Origin: Planctomycetota bacterium
GTDB taxonomy: Bacteria; Planctomycetota; UBA1135
Direction: 5' to 3'
DNA: 64,000 bases
Assembly (NCBI GenBank): GCA_021776795.1
Contig: JAJFFC010000012.1
Span: forward strand, 1-64,000
Below, piece after piece: positions 33,595 through 41,025 of the stretch. A program made the position numbers and the translations under genes. Every line of letters begins with the position of its first letter. Within the stretch, counting starts at the first letter, position 1. The notes below the pieces were generated by a model. It worked only from the letters and a program-made list of their open reading frames with translations, was not told the origin of the DNA and searched no databases.

Positions 33595-34169
33595 AGCGAG
33601 GCTTTCCAGCCCTCTTCGGCCTGGCCAGTCTTGTCCTGTCCATGGCCCTGCCCTCCTGTGGCAACCCAGAAGAGGGTCTCCTGCGCTACGAGGAGCTCGG
33701 CATGGATTTCCTCCTCACCGACGATGAGGGCCAGGAGTACCGCTACTCCGAGCACCAGGGCCAGGTGCGGCTCCTGTTCTTTGGATTCACTCACTGTCCA
33801 GATATCTGCCCGACCACGCTCAATGACCTGACTAAAGCGGTGGAAATCCTCGGCAAGAAGGGCCAAGAGGTCGAAACCCTGTTCGTGAGCATCGACCCGG
33901 AGCGAGACACGCCCGAGCGTCTGAATCAGTACCTAGGAGCCTTTCCCATCCCTGTGACCGGGCTCACAGGCAGCAAAGAGCAGATTGCCGAGGTCGCCCA
34001 GGCCTATGGGGCCTTTTATGAGCGCTTAGATTTGGATTCTGCCCTTGGTTACACCATGGACCACTCCACCTATCTCTACCTAATCGATCGCGAGGGGGTG
34101 GTGCGCTACCTCTTCCGCTACGAGGACCCGCCGGAGCGGATTGCGGCGGTCGTCGACAAACTGCTGTAA
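33591..34169 (+). CDS. SCO1/SenC-family copper chaperone
   Basis: The protein has 192 residues, a lipoprotein (LVLSMALPSC). It has a thioredoxin-like fold with the copper-binding CPDIC in FFGFTHCPDICPTTL and the third ligand His in TMDHSTYLYLID; SIDPERDTPERL is also standard. The GTG start overlaps the stop of the PCuAC gene by 4 bases. Together they would metallate the CuA site of cytochrome c oxidase, or sense thiol/copper redox state. No oxidase subunits are in the window. Confidence 0.93.
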   Translation: MKRGFPALFGLASLVLSMALPSCGNPEEGLLRYEELGMDFLLTDDEGQEYRYSEHQGQVRLLFFGFTHCPDICPTTLNDLTKAVEILGKKGQEVETLFVSIDPERDTPERLNQYLGAFPIPVTGLTGSKEQIAEVAQAYGAFYERLDLDSALGYTMDHSTYLYLIDREGVVRYLFRYEDPPERIAAVVDKLL

Positions 34170-34228
34170 TCCCACTCCTAGCCCTGCGTTGACGCCCTCA
34201 GGGGGTGCGCTTAGGCTTTCCCCGTCCC

Positions 34229-34783
34229 ATGTCTCCGAGGCAACCCTTGAAACGACTCCCCATTGTGCTTTCCCTGGCTCTCTGCGCCAGCTGTGCCACC
34301 CAAGCTTCCAAGCCCCACGCGGGCCCTGAATTTGAAAGTGGCACGATCCGCCTTGGCGGTGGTCTTGTGTTGGCCTCGAACAGCCCAGGCCTGCTCGATG
34401 GCAAAAGCTCTGGCGGTCAACTGAGCGGCGGCTATTTCTTCGCCGACAACATGGAAGCCGGAATCCGGGGTGCCCTGGATTCGGTCGACAGTGATCCAGA
34501 GAACATCGACCTCGCCATGTTCTCGGTATACGGCCGAGCCTATGGTCAGGTGTACGGCCCGATTCGCCCTTGGTTTGAACTAGGTGTGGGTACGGGTACT
34601 TCCGAAACCACGGCCTTCCAAGGGGACACCAGCGAGATCCACTTTGGCATCGGCTTCGTGCACTTCTTCAGCGAAGACTGGTCGGTCGATGTCTCCTTCG
34701 ATCAGACCTTCTACAACCAGCAAGACGGCGGCGCTGACAACGCATCGTTGCGCGCTGGCGTAGGCGTTAGCTACTGGATGTAA
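34229..34783 (+). CDS. Small outer-membrane beta-barrel-like lipoprotein
   Basis: The protein has 184 residues from ATG 34229. The lipoprotein signal is LPIVLSLALCASC. The remainder alternates short amphipathic strands and turns ending in an aromatic residue (GVGVSYWM), as in OmpW/OmpA-type 8-strand barrels: IRLGGGLVLASN, GYFFADNMEAGIRGAL, PWFELGVGTGTSE. The function is unknown. It converges with the glycosyltransferase gene, overlapping by 17 bases. Confidence 0.75.
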   Translation: MSPRQPLKRLPIVLSLALCASCATQASKPHAGPEFESGTIRLGGGLVLASNSPGLLDGKSSGGQLSGGYFFADNMEAGIRGALDSVDSDPENIDLAMFSVYGRAYGQVYGPIRPWFELGVGTGTSETTAFQGDTSEIHFGIGFVHFFSEDWSVDVSFDQTFYNQQDGGADNASLRAGVGVSYWM

Positions 34784-35540
34784 TTTCTTCGGCCTCAGGC
34801 ACGGCGTTGCGTTTCATTAACCAACGCACGCCCATGAGGTCCCAGATGCCCACCCAGGCCCGGTCCCAAACTCCGTATTTGGAGTTGCCTTCGCCGCGTT
34901 CGCGGTGACGCACCGGCACCGATACCGATGTACCGCCGGCCCGTCGTACTAAGGCAGGTAGGTAGCGGTGGACATGGTGAAACCACGGCAAGGCCAAAAA
35001 GGTTTCGCGCGAAAACAACTTGATGCCGCAACCGGTGTCCGGAGTTTCGTCGCGCAACAGACGCGCGCGCAAACGATTGGCAAAGCGCGAAGCCCAACGC
35101 TTGGAGTTGGTGTCTTGGCGATCGACACGGTGGCCGATGGCGAGCCATGGGGTGGCCGGGTCCAGGTCGTGTGGTCGTGCTTGCCAAAGTGCCGGAATAT
35201 CTCCCGGGTGGTTCTGGCCATCGCCATCGAGGGTGGCAATCCAAGTAAAGCGTGCCGCGCGCACGCCGGTGCGCACCCCTGCACTTTGTCCACAAGCTTT
35301 GGCATGGCGAATCACACGCAGTTGCGGGTCGCGGGCCTGGCGCGCGGCGAGTTCGGCCGGCGAGGCATCGGTGGAGCCGTCATCTACGTAAATGGCTTCC
35401 CAATTCTGGCCGAGCAAGGGGTCGAGAGCCTCGTGAATTTCATCGAGCAGAGGATCGATGTTGCCGGATTCATTCAGAATCGGCACGACCACGCTGATGC
35501 CATCTTGGAGCGGGGTCAGAGGACTGTGAAAGGCGTTCAT
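34767..35540 (-). CDS. Family 2 glycosyltransferase (dolichol-phosphate-mannose-synthase-like)
   Basis: The protein has 257 residues of GT-A fold: ISVVVPILNESGNI, WEAIYVDDGSTDASP with the DD nucleotide-sugar site, ATLDGDGQNHPGDIPAL (DxD-like) and the DPM-type acceptor region DTGCGIKLFSRETFL and RRAGGTSVSVPVRHRERGEGNSKYG. There is no C-terminal membrane anchor, as in soluble DPM1-type enzymes. It likely transfers a sugar to polyprenyl phosphate. The ATG overlaps the stop of the deoxyhypusine-synthase-like gene by 4 bases, so they are co-translated. Confidence 0.9.
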   Translation of the reverse strand: MNAFHSPLTPLQDGISVVVPILNESGNIDPLLDEIHEALDPLLGQNWEAIYVDDGSTDASPAELAARQARDPQLRVIRHAKACGQSAGVRTGVRAARFTWIATLDGDGQNHPGDIPALWQARPHDLDPATPWLAIGHRVDRQDTNSKRWASRFANRLRARLLRDETPDTGCGIKLFSRETFLALPWFHHVHRYLPALVRRAGGTSVSVPVRHRERGEGNSKYGVWDRAWVGIWDLMGVRWLMKRNAVPEAEEITSSS

Positions 35541-36802
35541 GCTGAGCTAGCTTGCCCGGTTTCTTGGAGCAGACGGTCGGCTTCGGCGCGAATCCGGTCC
35601 CGCAGGGTAGCGAGGAGTTCTTCGCGGCGGGAGTAGAGACGATAGCCATCGGTAGGGCGCAGGTAGCCAGCGGCTTCTGGGTGGCGCTCAAGAAGTGTGC
35701 TTTCGCCAAGTTCCTCGCGCAGGCGTTCCAAGCGGGCTCGTTTGTCCAGCAGGGCCTTGGCTAAGAAGGGCATGACGATGGAATAATCGCACTGGAAGCT
35801 TTCCGTGGTCTTTTGGTAGTTCTCCTTGTCGACTTTGCCCCAAGTCACGGCTTCGGCAGGGGGGCAACTCGAAAGCGAACCGTCAGTCACCGGTGCGGTG
35901 GTGATCTGAATGTCATAGAGGTATCCACGAATGCCCTCAATGCCGAAGATTTGGCTCAGCGCAGGTTCGGGTTGCAGATTGAAATTTTTAGGCACGCCAC
36001 CGCCGAGAATGAGCGTGCCGAGATCACCTGCATCTTCGCTGAACAAGCCCCAGTAGTGGTAGGCGCAGCTTTCCAAAACCTCTTCGTGGAGGTCGAGGTC
36101 GAAGGCGTGTTGCTTGCCGCCGGCATCTTGCAAAGCACGCAGCAAAACCGAATTCAAAAACACCGAGCCGTCGGCGGGGGCGCCGACAAAGATGGGGATA
36201 TCTTTGCGATGGCAGAGAGCCAGTAAGCCTTCGCGCGCTCCCTTTTGATGTTCCGCTGCGGCGTAATGTTGACCAAGTAAGTAGCGAAACTCAGGCCCGG
36301 TCATGCGCCGCTGAAAGGCAGGCAGCTGCAGTAGGGCAGCAAGGAATCGGTCGGTGTCGAGAAGCACCTCTTCGGGGAAGCCGATGTCGGTGATGCGAAT
36401 GATTTCCTCGTCGCGCAGTTGGCCATCGTCACCGAAGATGGGGACTTCGGTAAAGCTATCTTCGCCGACGCTTTCTAAGGCGCGGTGGGCATCGTGATAG
36501 CAAATGGCATCGGTCACCGAGAGCCAGCCGAACCATCCTGTTTCGAGCAGGGGGTTCAGCCAGGCATAGTGTTGGCCGGAAGCGGTGACCGGACCTGAGA
36601 CCGATAGGGTCATGGGAATCCCCTTGCCGATAGCTTCATCGAGCAGGGTCCAGATGCGACGTAAGAACGCGCCACCAAAGGAGGGGAAGCTGCCCTCGAG
36701 CAAATGGTCGAGATGACGGACCTCGTTCACCGGGCGGTGAGTGAGGCTGGCGCCGGCGCTCTGGCAGGGTTGCTTGCCGATGGGATCCTTTCGAGTGGCC
36801 AT
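35537..36802 (-). CDS. Deoxyhypusine-synthase-like protein
   Basis: The protein has 421 residues from ATG 36802; the frame is open to 36886 but the extra residues overlap a hairpin. Family features are LRDEEIIRITDIGFPEE, HQKGAREGLLALCHRKDIPIFVGAPADGS, LGTLILGGGVPKNF and AEAVTWGKVDKEN, whose Lys (about 323) corresponds to the residue forming the enzyme-imine intermediate. The reaction moves an aminobutyl group from spermidine. Bacteria lack eIF5A, so bacterial members may make homospermidine or modify another acceptor. It forms an operon with the following glycosyltransferase (ATGA overlap). Confidence 0.88.
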   Translation of the reverse strand: MATRKDPIGKQPCQSAGASLTHRPVNEVRHLDHLLEGSFPSFGGAFLRRIWTLLDEAIGKGIPMTLSVSGPVTASGQHYAWLNPLLETGWFGWLSVTDAICYHDAHRALESVGEDSFTEVPIFGDDGQLRDEEIIRITDIGFPEEVLLDTDRFLAALLQLPAFQRRMTGPEFRYLLGQHYAAAEHQKGAREGLLALCHRKDIPIFVGAPADGSVFLNSVLLRALQDAGGKQHAFDLDLHEEVLESCAYHYWGLFSEDAGDLGTLILGGGVPKNFNLQPEPALSQIFGIEGIRGYLYDIQITTAPVTDGSLSSCPPAEAVTWGKVDKENYQKTTESFQCDYSIVMPFLAKALLDKRARLERLREELGESTLLERHPEAAGYLRPTDGYRLYSRREELLATLRDRIRAEADRLLQETGQASSA

Positions 36803-36816
36803 GGGTGGATTGTAAG

Positions 36817-36852
36817 ACAAGGCCGCCTTCCCTTGCGGGAGGACGGCCTTGT
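36817..36852 (-). promoter_or_regulatory. Stem-loop in the 5' leader of the deoxyhypusine-synthase-like gene
   Basis: ACAAGGCCGCCTTCCC and GGGAGGACGGCCTTGT pair at 15 of 16 positions (one G-T) around a TTGC loop. On the minus strand the stem ends 14 bases before the ATG at 36802, and no Shine-Dalgarno is visible between. It could attenuate transcription, control translation, or be a second terminator for the upstream pilus operon. Confidence 0.45.
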
Positions 36853-36895
36853 TCAGGGGAGTGAAGCAATCCACCAATGGCCTCAACAGGAATGG

Positions 36896-36921
36896 AAAAC
36901 CGCAGGCCCGAAGGCCTGCGG
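36896..36921 (-). terminator. Rho-independent terminator of the secretion/pilus operon
   Basis: On the minus strand CCGCAGGCC-TTCG-GGCCTGCGG forms a 9-bp stem with a stable UUCG tetraloop, followed by TTTT. It lies 30 bases after the stop codon of the last operon gene (36952). Confidence 0.85.
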
Positions 36922-36951
36922 CGGGGACGGTAGGGGGATAAGGGGAGGCGT

Positions 36952-38418
36952 TTAGAGTTTCGCCTCCGGGGAGTAGTCTTCTTCCAGCACTACAATGTCC
37001 ACCAACGGTAAATCGCCGAAGAACGAAAGGCCGAAGGGGGGATCGACGGCCACCGTGCGATCGTAGGTAAAACTGGAATCCAGAATGCCAACCGCGCTGT
37101 TCAGAATGATGAGGACGCCATGATGGATTAGGCGTTGCACCGATTCGAGTGAATGCAGCACGCTAAACCCAGTCACGGTTTGGCGCTGGGCGCCGGAGGT
37201 GGATAAGCGGCAACCAGGGGCCAAAATGCCGATGTTACTCTTGCCGCCGGTACCACCACCGATGACACAGGATCCACCTAAGGTCAGCGTGTTACGTGGT
37301 GGTCCGGCGGAGTCGTAATCGGCTTCCGTGAATACCACCATACCGCCGCCGAAATGAACGTTTTCCAGGTAAAGATGTTCACCCGGATCTAAATGGAAAA
37401 CCACGGTCTTTTCGATGGTGACGTCGCGGACATCAGTCACGTCTTCGACCAAGAGGAGATCTGGATCTGGATTGAGGTAGCTATTAAGCTTCCATCCGGG
37501 AGCGTGAACAGGGTCCTCTTCCAACTCCTGACTCTCCGCCCAATCGTAGTTGGTATTTGCGTAATGGTGAAGGTCGCCAGGCGCGTCTAAGCGCGACAGG
37601 CTCAACACCGGTGCGGTATCGCCAGTAACCGGAAGCCAAACTCCCTGGACTTGGCCGTCTTCCCCGCTGATATGAGTTTCACCACCACCTTTAGCTGCCC
37701 ACAGGTCGAGGGCTTCTGCGTAGTAGGCGGCTTTGAGCTCGTCCTCAGTGAGCGTGGTCGAGGTCTTACTCAACTCACTGTCCACCGTGGCCATAATCTT
37801 CCCCTTGATTCGTTCGATTTCGGTTGAGGTGAAATTCAGGACGATGCGATCACGCAGGTCTGCGTCGAACACGACGCGCTCATCCTCCTGGACGCTTTCC
37901 ATCAAATCCTCGCGGAATTCCCAAAGATGACCGGCAGCATCAATCAAAAGATAATCGCCGTGAATGGCCAAGTTCGAACCCGATGCGCCACCCAGAATAG
38001 AAACAGATTTGTCCAAAAGTGGGTCACCAGGAGTGACCAAGATTTGCGCCTGCAACTGGGTCAAGGAAGAATTCTTGAACCCTTGAATGGTCAAAGTGAC
38101 TTCGGTCGGCAGAACCCGCGACTTAGGACCCTCGGCGCGAGTGACGACAAAGGTCGCCTCTTCGCCAAAGCTCTCTCCCTCTTTCGCGGTGCCATCCCAT
38201 TCGGGATCTTGCAGGAGGTGATGCTGTGCGAACTCTAAGCCCGATTGGGCAGCTAAATCACTAAGTAGATGAGCGTTATGGTCACGAGTGACCTGAATAC
38301 TACTCTTCATCGTGGCCGCGAAGCTCAACGCGAGCATGGCCAAGACCGAGGTCGTCAGCAACGTCAGCAACAGGATGCTTCCACGCTGCGACCGCAGGAG
38401 GGTATCCCTAGCCATCAT
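36952..38418 (-). CDS. PilX/GspK-like minor pilus assembly protein
   Basis: The protein has 488 residues. The N-terminal RGSILLLTLLTTSVLAMLALSFA is a hydrophobic prepilin-like helix after a G-S cleavage-like site, followed by HLLSDLAAQSGLEFAQHHL, as in PilX N-terminal domains. The large remainder is beta-rich with no named domain. It would sit at the tip of the pseudopilus or pilus. It is the last gene of the operon and overlaps the preceding prepilin gene by 11 bases. ATG at 38418 or 38415. Confidence 0.8.
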   Translation of the reverse strand: MMARDTLLRSQRGSILLLTLLTTSVLAMLALSFAATMKSSIQVTRDHNAHLLSDLAAQSGLEFAQHHLLQDPEWDGTAKEGESFGEEATFVVTRAEGPKSRVLPTEVTLTIQGFKNSSLTQLQAQILVTPGDPLLDKSVSILGGASGSNLAIHGDYLLIDAAGHLWEFREDLMESVQEDERVVFDADLRDRIVLNFTSTEIERIKGKIMATVDSELSKTSTTLTEDELKAAYYAEALDLWAAKGGGETHISGEDGQVQGVWLPVTGDTAPVLSLSRLDAPGDLHHYANTNYDWAESQELEEDPVHAPGWKLNSYLNPDPDLLLVEDVTDVRDVTIEKTVVFHLDPGEHLYLENVHFGGGMVVFTEADYDSAGPPRNTLTLGGSCVIGGGTGGKSNIGILAPGCRLSTSGAQRQTVTGFSVLHSLESVQRLIHHGVLIILNSAVGILDSSFTYDRTVAVDPPFGLSFFGDLPLVDIVVLEEDYSPEAKL

Positions 38419-38947
38419 TCCTCCGGACCCAGGTAGATCCGGCTACCGTGAAGGTACGTTCATCATTCATTTCGATTTGCCCGGCTTCTGGGCCAGCCTG
38501 TAGGCCCATAATCCATTCAATCGTGACCCGAGTAACGACGCCGCCTGCCTCTTCTTTGGTGAGGTTGAAAACGCGAAGGTCACTCAGGACGGTCACGGTG
38601 TCGGTGTCCGAAGCAGCGGTGAATATCTTGGAATCCGGATCCCAAGTGTAGGTAATCAGACCTGGGGCCATGGTACCGGTGGTCGTGACTCCCACGTTCC
38701 AACCACTTTGGGCGTCACCACTGATGGAGATATCCGAGCAGTAGCGGATGTCCTTCAGCAAGCGATCCATGGCGCGCCGCGCTTGGATGTTGGTGTGTAC
38801 TTGCGAGTCACCTTCGCGCACAACATTGAGCGTTTCGCTGGTGGTGTAAAGGGCGCCAAAGAGCAACACCATGGCAATGGAAGTCGCAATCATGACTTCC
38901 ATCAGGGTGAAGCCTTGGCGACGCGTTAGGGCAGGGGCAAGTTTCAT
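38408..38947 (-). CDS. Type II/IV minor prepilin (GspJ/PilW-like)
   Basis: The protein has 179 residues. The prepilin peptidase site RQG-FTLMEVMIATSIAM has Gly at -1, Phe +1 and Glu +5, followed by a hydrophobic helix. The C-terminal part is beta-rich with a RRAMDRLLKDIRYCS segment typical of GspJ/PilW. It probably forms part of the pseudopilus tip with the neighbouring minor prepilins. Confidence 0.85.
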   Translation of the reverse strand: MKLAPALTRRQGFTLMEVMIATSIAMVLLFGALYTTSETLNVVREGDSQVHTNIQARRAMDRLLKDIRYCSDISISGDAQSGWNVGVTTTGTMAPGLITYTWDPDSKIFTAASDTDTVTVLSDLRVFNLTKEEAGGVVTRVTIEWIMGLQAGPEAGQIEMNDERTFTVAGSTWVRRNDG

Positions 38948-38958
38948 GGTTCAGAGTC

Positions 38959-39444
38959 TTATTCGATTTCGTCCGTCATTTCCACCGCAGTGATGCGCGC
39001 GCTAAGAGCATCCACGGTAATCATCCATTGCGTGGATCCAGTTACGATATACATTGCTGCACTCTCAGTGGCTCGGCCGTTGGGCAAAAAGGTCAAGTCA
39101 CCTGGAAAGCCATCAACGTTTTTGAATTCAACACCAGCATCTGGGTGCTTCCAGCCATCGGCATCGGCACCAGTGTCATCCAGCGGGACGCCTCCTTCGG
39201 TAAGAGCACGCCAGCGGTTGTTGGTGGCATCTACCTGCATCGTGACTGGTTCCCAAGCACGGCGTGCATAGGAGCGCGCACGAACTGCATCGGAAATCAA
39301 GGAGCGGGCTGTGGCGCCTGCCACGTCATCGCTTTGCATCACCGGAATAGCCAATGCAAACAGGACCATGGCGATGGCGGCGACGACAATCAACTCCACT
39401 AAGGAGATCCCGCTTTGCGGGTTTAGTGCTCGGCGACGAGCCAT
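38959..39444 (-). CDS. Type II/IV minor prepilin (GspH-like)
   Basis: The protein has 161 residues. Prepilin motif PQSG-ISLVELIVVAAIAMVLF has Glu at +5; Ile at +1 is a tolerated variant. The GspH-like body has LISDAVRARSYARRAWEPVTMQVD. It starts inside the end of the upstream GspI-like gene (22-base overlap) and is followed after 11 bases by the GspJ-like gene. Confidence 0.85.
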   Translation of the reverse strand: MARRRALNPQSGISLVELIVVAAIAMVLFALAIPVMQSDDVAGATARSLISDAVRARSYARRAWEPVTMQVDATNNRWRALTEGGVPLDDTGADADGWKHPDAGVEFKNVDGFPGDLTFLPNGRATESAAMYIVTGSTQWMITVDALSARITAVEMTDEIE

Positions 39445-39854
39445 GCGGCCTCCATGATGCGGGTTTCGTCAAAGAACGCGGTAACGTTGACCACCCTAGT
39501 GCTTGATTCAGATGCCTGGACCAGGATGGCTGGATTGTCGTCGTCGACAGGTTGAACATCGATGAGCAGGGTGAAATCTTCGGCACCTGGCATGGTTCCT
39601 CCGGAGCCCAGAGTGGCCGGATAGGTCACGCCGTCGCGACCATCCAGGGTGGCAATGGTGTCCTGGAACGTGAACTCGCGAAACTCGCGGATAGCCGCAG
39701 CTGCGGTGGCCGCAGACTCGGTGCCGCCCATGGTTTTCATACCGACGCGCAGCGAAGCGATTGCTGCGGTGCCGACCATCACAATCAGCACAACGGCGAT
39801 CGAGACTTCGATGAGCGTGAAACCGCCCTTCCTATTGACTTGGTTTTTCTTCAT
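39423..39854 (-). CDS. Type II/IV minor prepilin (GspI/PilV-like)
   Basis: The protein has 143 residues from ATG 39854, one base downstream of the gspF stop codon; a TTG at 39866 would overlap it. The prepilin motif RKGG-FTLIEVSIAVVLIVMVG is perfect (Gly -1, Phe +1, Glu +5). It is short with a beta-rich C-terminus, as in GspI/PilV. It belongs to the tip-complex set of minor prepilins. Confidence 0.85.
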   Translation of the reverse strand: MKKNQVNRKGGFTLIEVSIAVVLIVMVGTAAIASLRVGMKTMGGTESAATAAAAIREFREFTFQDTIATLDGRDGVTYPATLGSGGTMPGAEDFTLLIDVQPVDDDNPAILVQASESSTRVVNVTAFFDETRIMEAAWLVAEH

Positions 39855-39855
39855 G

Positions 39856-41025
39856 TTATCCGACAAACTTGGCCATGGTGAGGATGGGGGTCATCAGCGA
39901 GACCACAATGAATCCAACGACGCCACCTGCGATGACCACCGTGGCGGGACCGAGGAGGCTCGTGAAAGCATTGAGTGCGGCTTGGGTCTCGCGATCGAGA
40001 AATTCCGCGGCTTTACGCAAACTGGTATCGAGGGAACCAGAAGATTCCCCCGCCACAATCATTTGCACCAAAGCAGGTGGTAGTTTCTCGCCTTGGAGTG
40101 CGGTGTACATCGGTTGGCCGTCGCGAACGAAGGCTCCGGTGCGCTCCCAGTGAGCTTGCAGCCGCGGCAGTTGAGAAACTTGCCGCGCGTGTTCCAATCC
40201 AGTCAGAATTGGCACACCAGATTCCAAGGTCAAGGCCAAGGTGCCCACAGAACGGGATAGATAGGCCTTGAAAATTAGGTCGCCGATAATCGGCACGTGA
40301 CTGATGATATCGAACATGGCGCCACGCGAGCGTTTCGATTTCATCAGGAACACGACGGCAATTACCACGGCGACCATCGCGCCAATCACGATTTCCGGTT
40401 GTGCGCGCAGGGTTTGACTTGCCGAAAGAACGAGTTTGGTCGTCCACGGCAGTTGATCTGGCTTCTTCATCATCAAGCTTTCAAACTTGGGGACCAAGAA
40501 GTACAAAATGCCCGTGGTCATGACCGTGGTCATGAACATCAGGAAGCCTGGATAGGTCAACGCGGCTTTAATCTTGCCGCCGAGCTTGATTTGGTTATCC
40601 AGGAGCTCAATCGAGCGGTCGAGGGCTTCGTCCAGCGCACCAGCCTGCTCACCAGCGGCAACCAAGTGGACCACATAACTCTCGAAACAATTGGGCATGC
40701 AGCGGAAGGCATGGGAAAGATCATGTCCGCCCTCGACAATCGTCGTAATCCGCACCAACACGCGCTCCGAAGCGGGGGTGTTGGCATGCTCGATGAGCGT
40801 ACGCAGGGCAGCAAGCAAAGGTACGCCAGCCGTGAGCATGGCCTTAAGCTGAATCATCACATGAAGTGATTCCTTGGGCTTCAGCTTAATCTTTTCGTCA
40901 ATCAGGGCATCGCCCACGTTCTCACGCTGAGCTTGCTCGAGGTTGCCGCCGACAACGCCGCCAAGAGCGGTGCTATTGGATTCCGCCTTCTTGCGTTTTT
41001 TCTTTAATGCAGTGATGGGACTCAT
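39856..41025 (-). CDS. gspF: GspF/PilC inner-membrane platform protein
   Basis: The protein has 389 residues. Two GspF domains are visible: MIQLKAMLTAGVPLLAALRTLIEHA (first) and SVGTLALTLESGVPILTGLEHA (second), each ending with hydrophobic segments (GFLMFMTTVMTTGILYFLVP, TVVIAGGVVGFIVVSLMTPIL). It anchors the ATPase and guides pilin insertion. The start overlaps the end of the ATPase gene by 4 bases. Confidence 0.92.
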   Translation of the reverse strand: MSPITALKKKRKKAESNSTALGGVVGGNLEQAQRENVGDALIDEKIKLKPKESLHVMIQLKAMLTAGVPLLAALRTLIEHANTPASERVLVRITTIVEGGHDLSHAFRCMPNCFESYVVHLVAAGEQAGALDEALDRSIELLDNQIKLGGKIKAALTYPGFLMFMTTVMTTGILYFLVPKFESLMMKKPDQLPWTTKLVLSASQTLRAQPEIVIGAMVAVVIAVVFLMKSKRSRGAMFDIISHVPIIGDLIFKAYLSRSVGTLALTLESGVPILTGLEHARQVSQLPRLQAHWERTGAFVRDGQPMYTALQGEKLPPALVQMIVAGESSGSLDTSLRKAAEFLDRETQAALNAFTSLLGPATVVIAGGVVGFIVVSLMTPILTMAKFVG

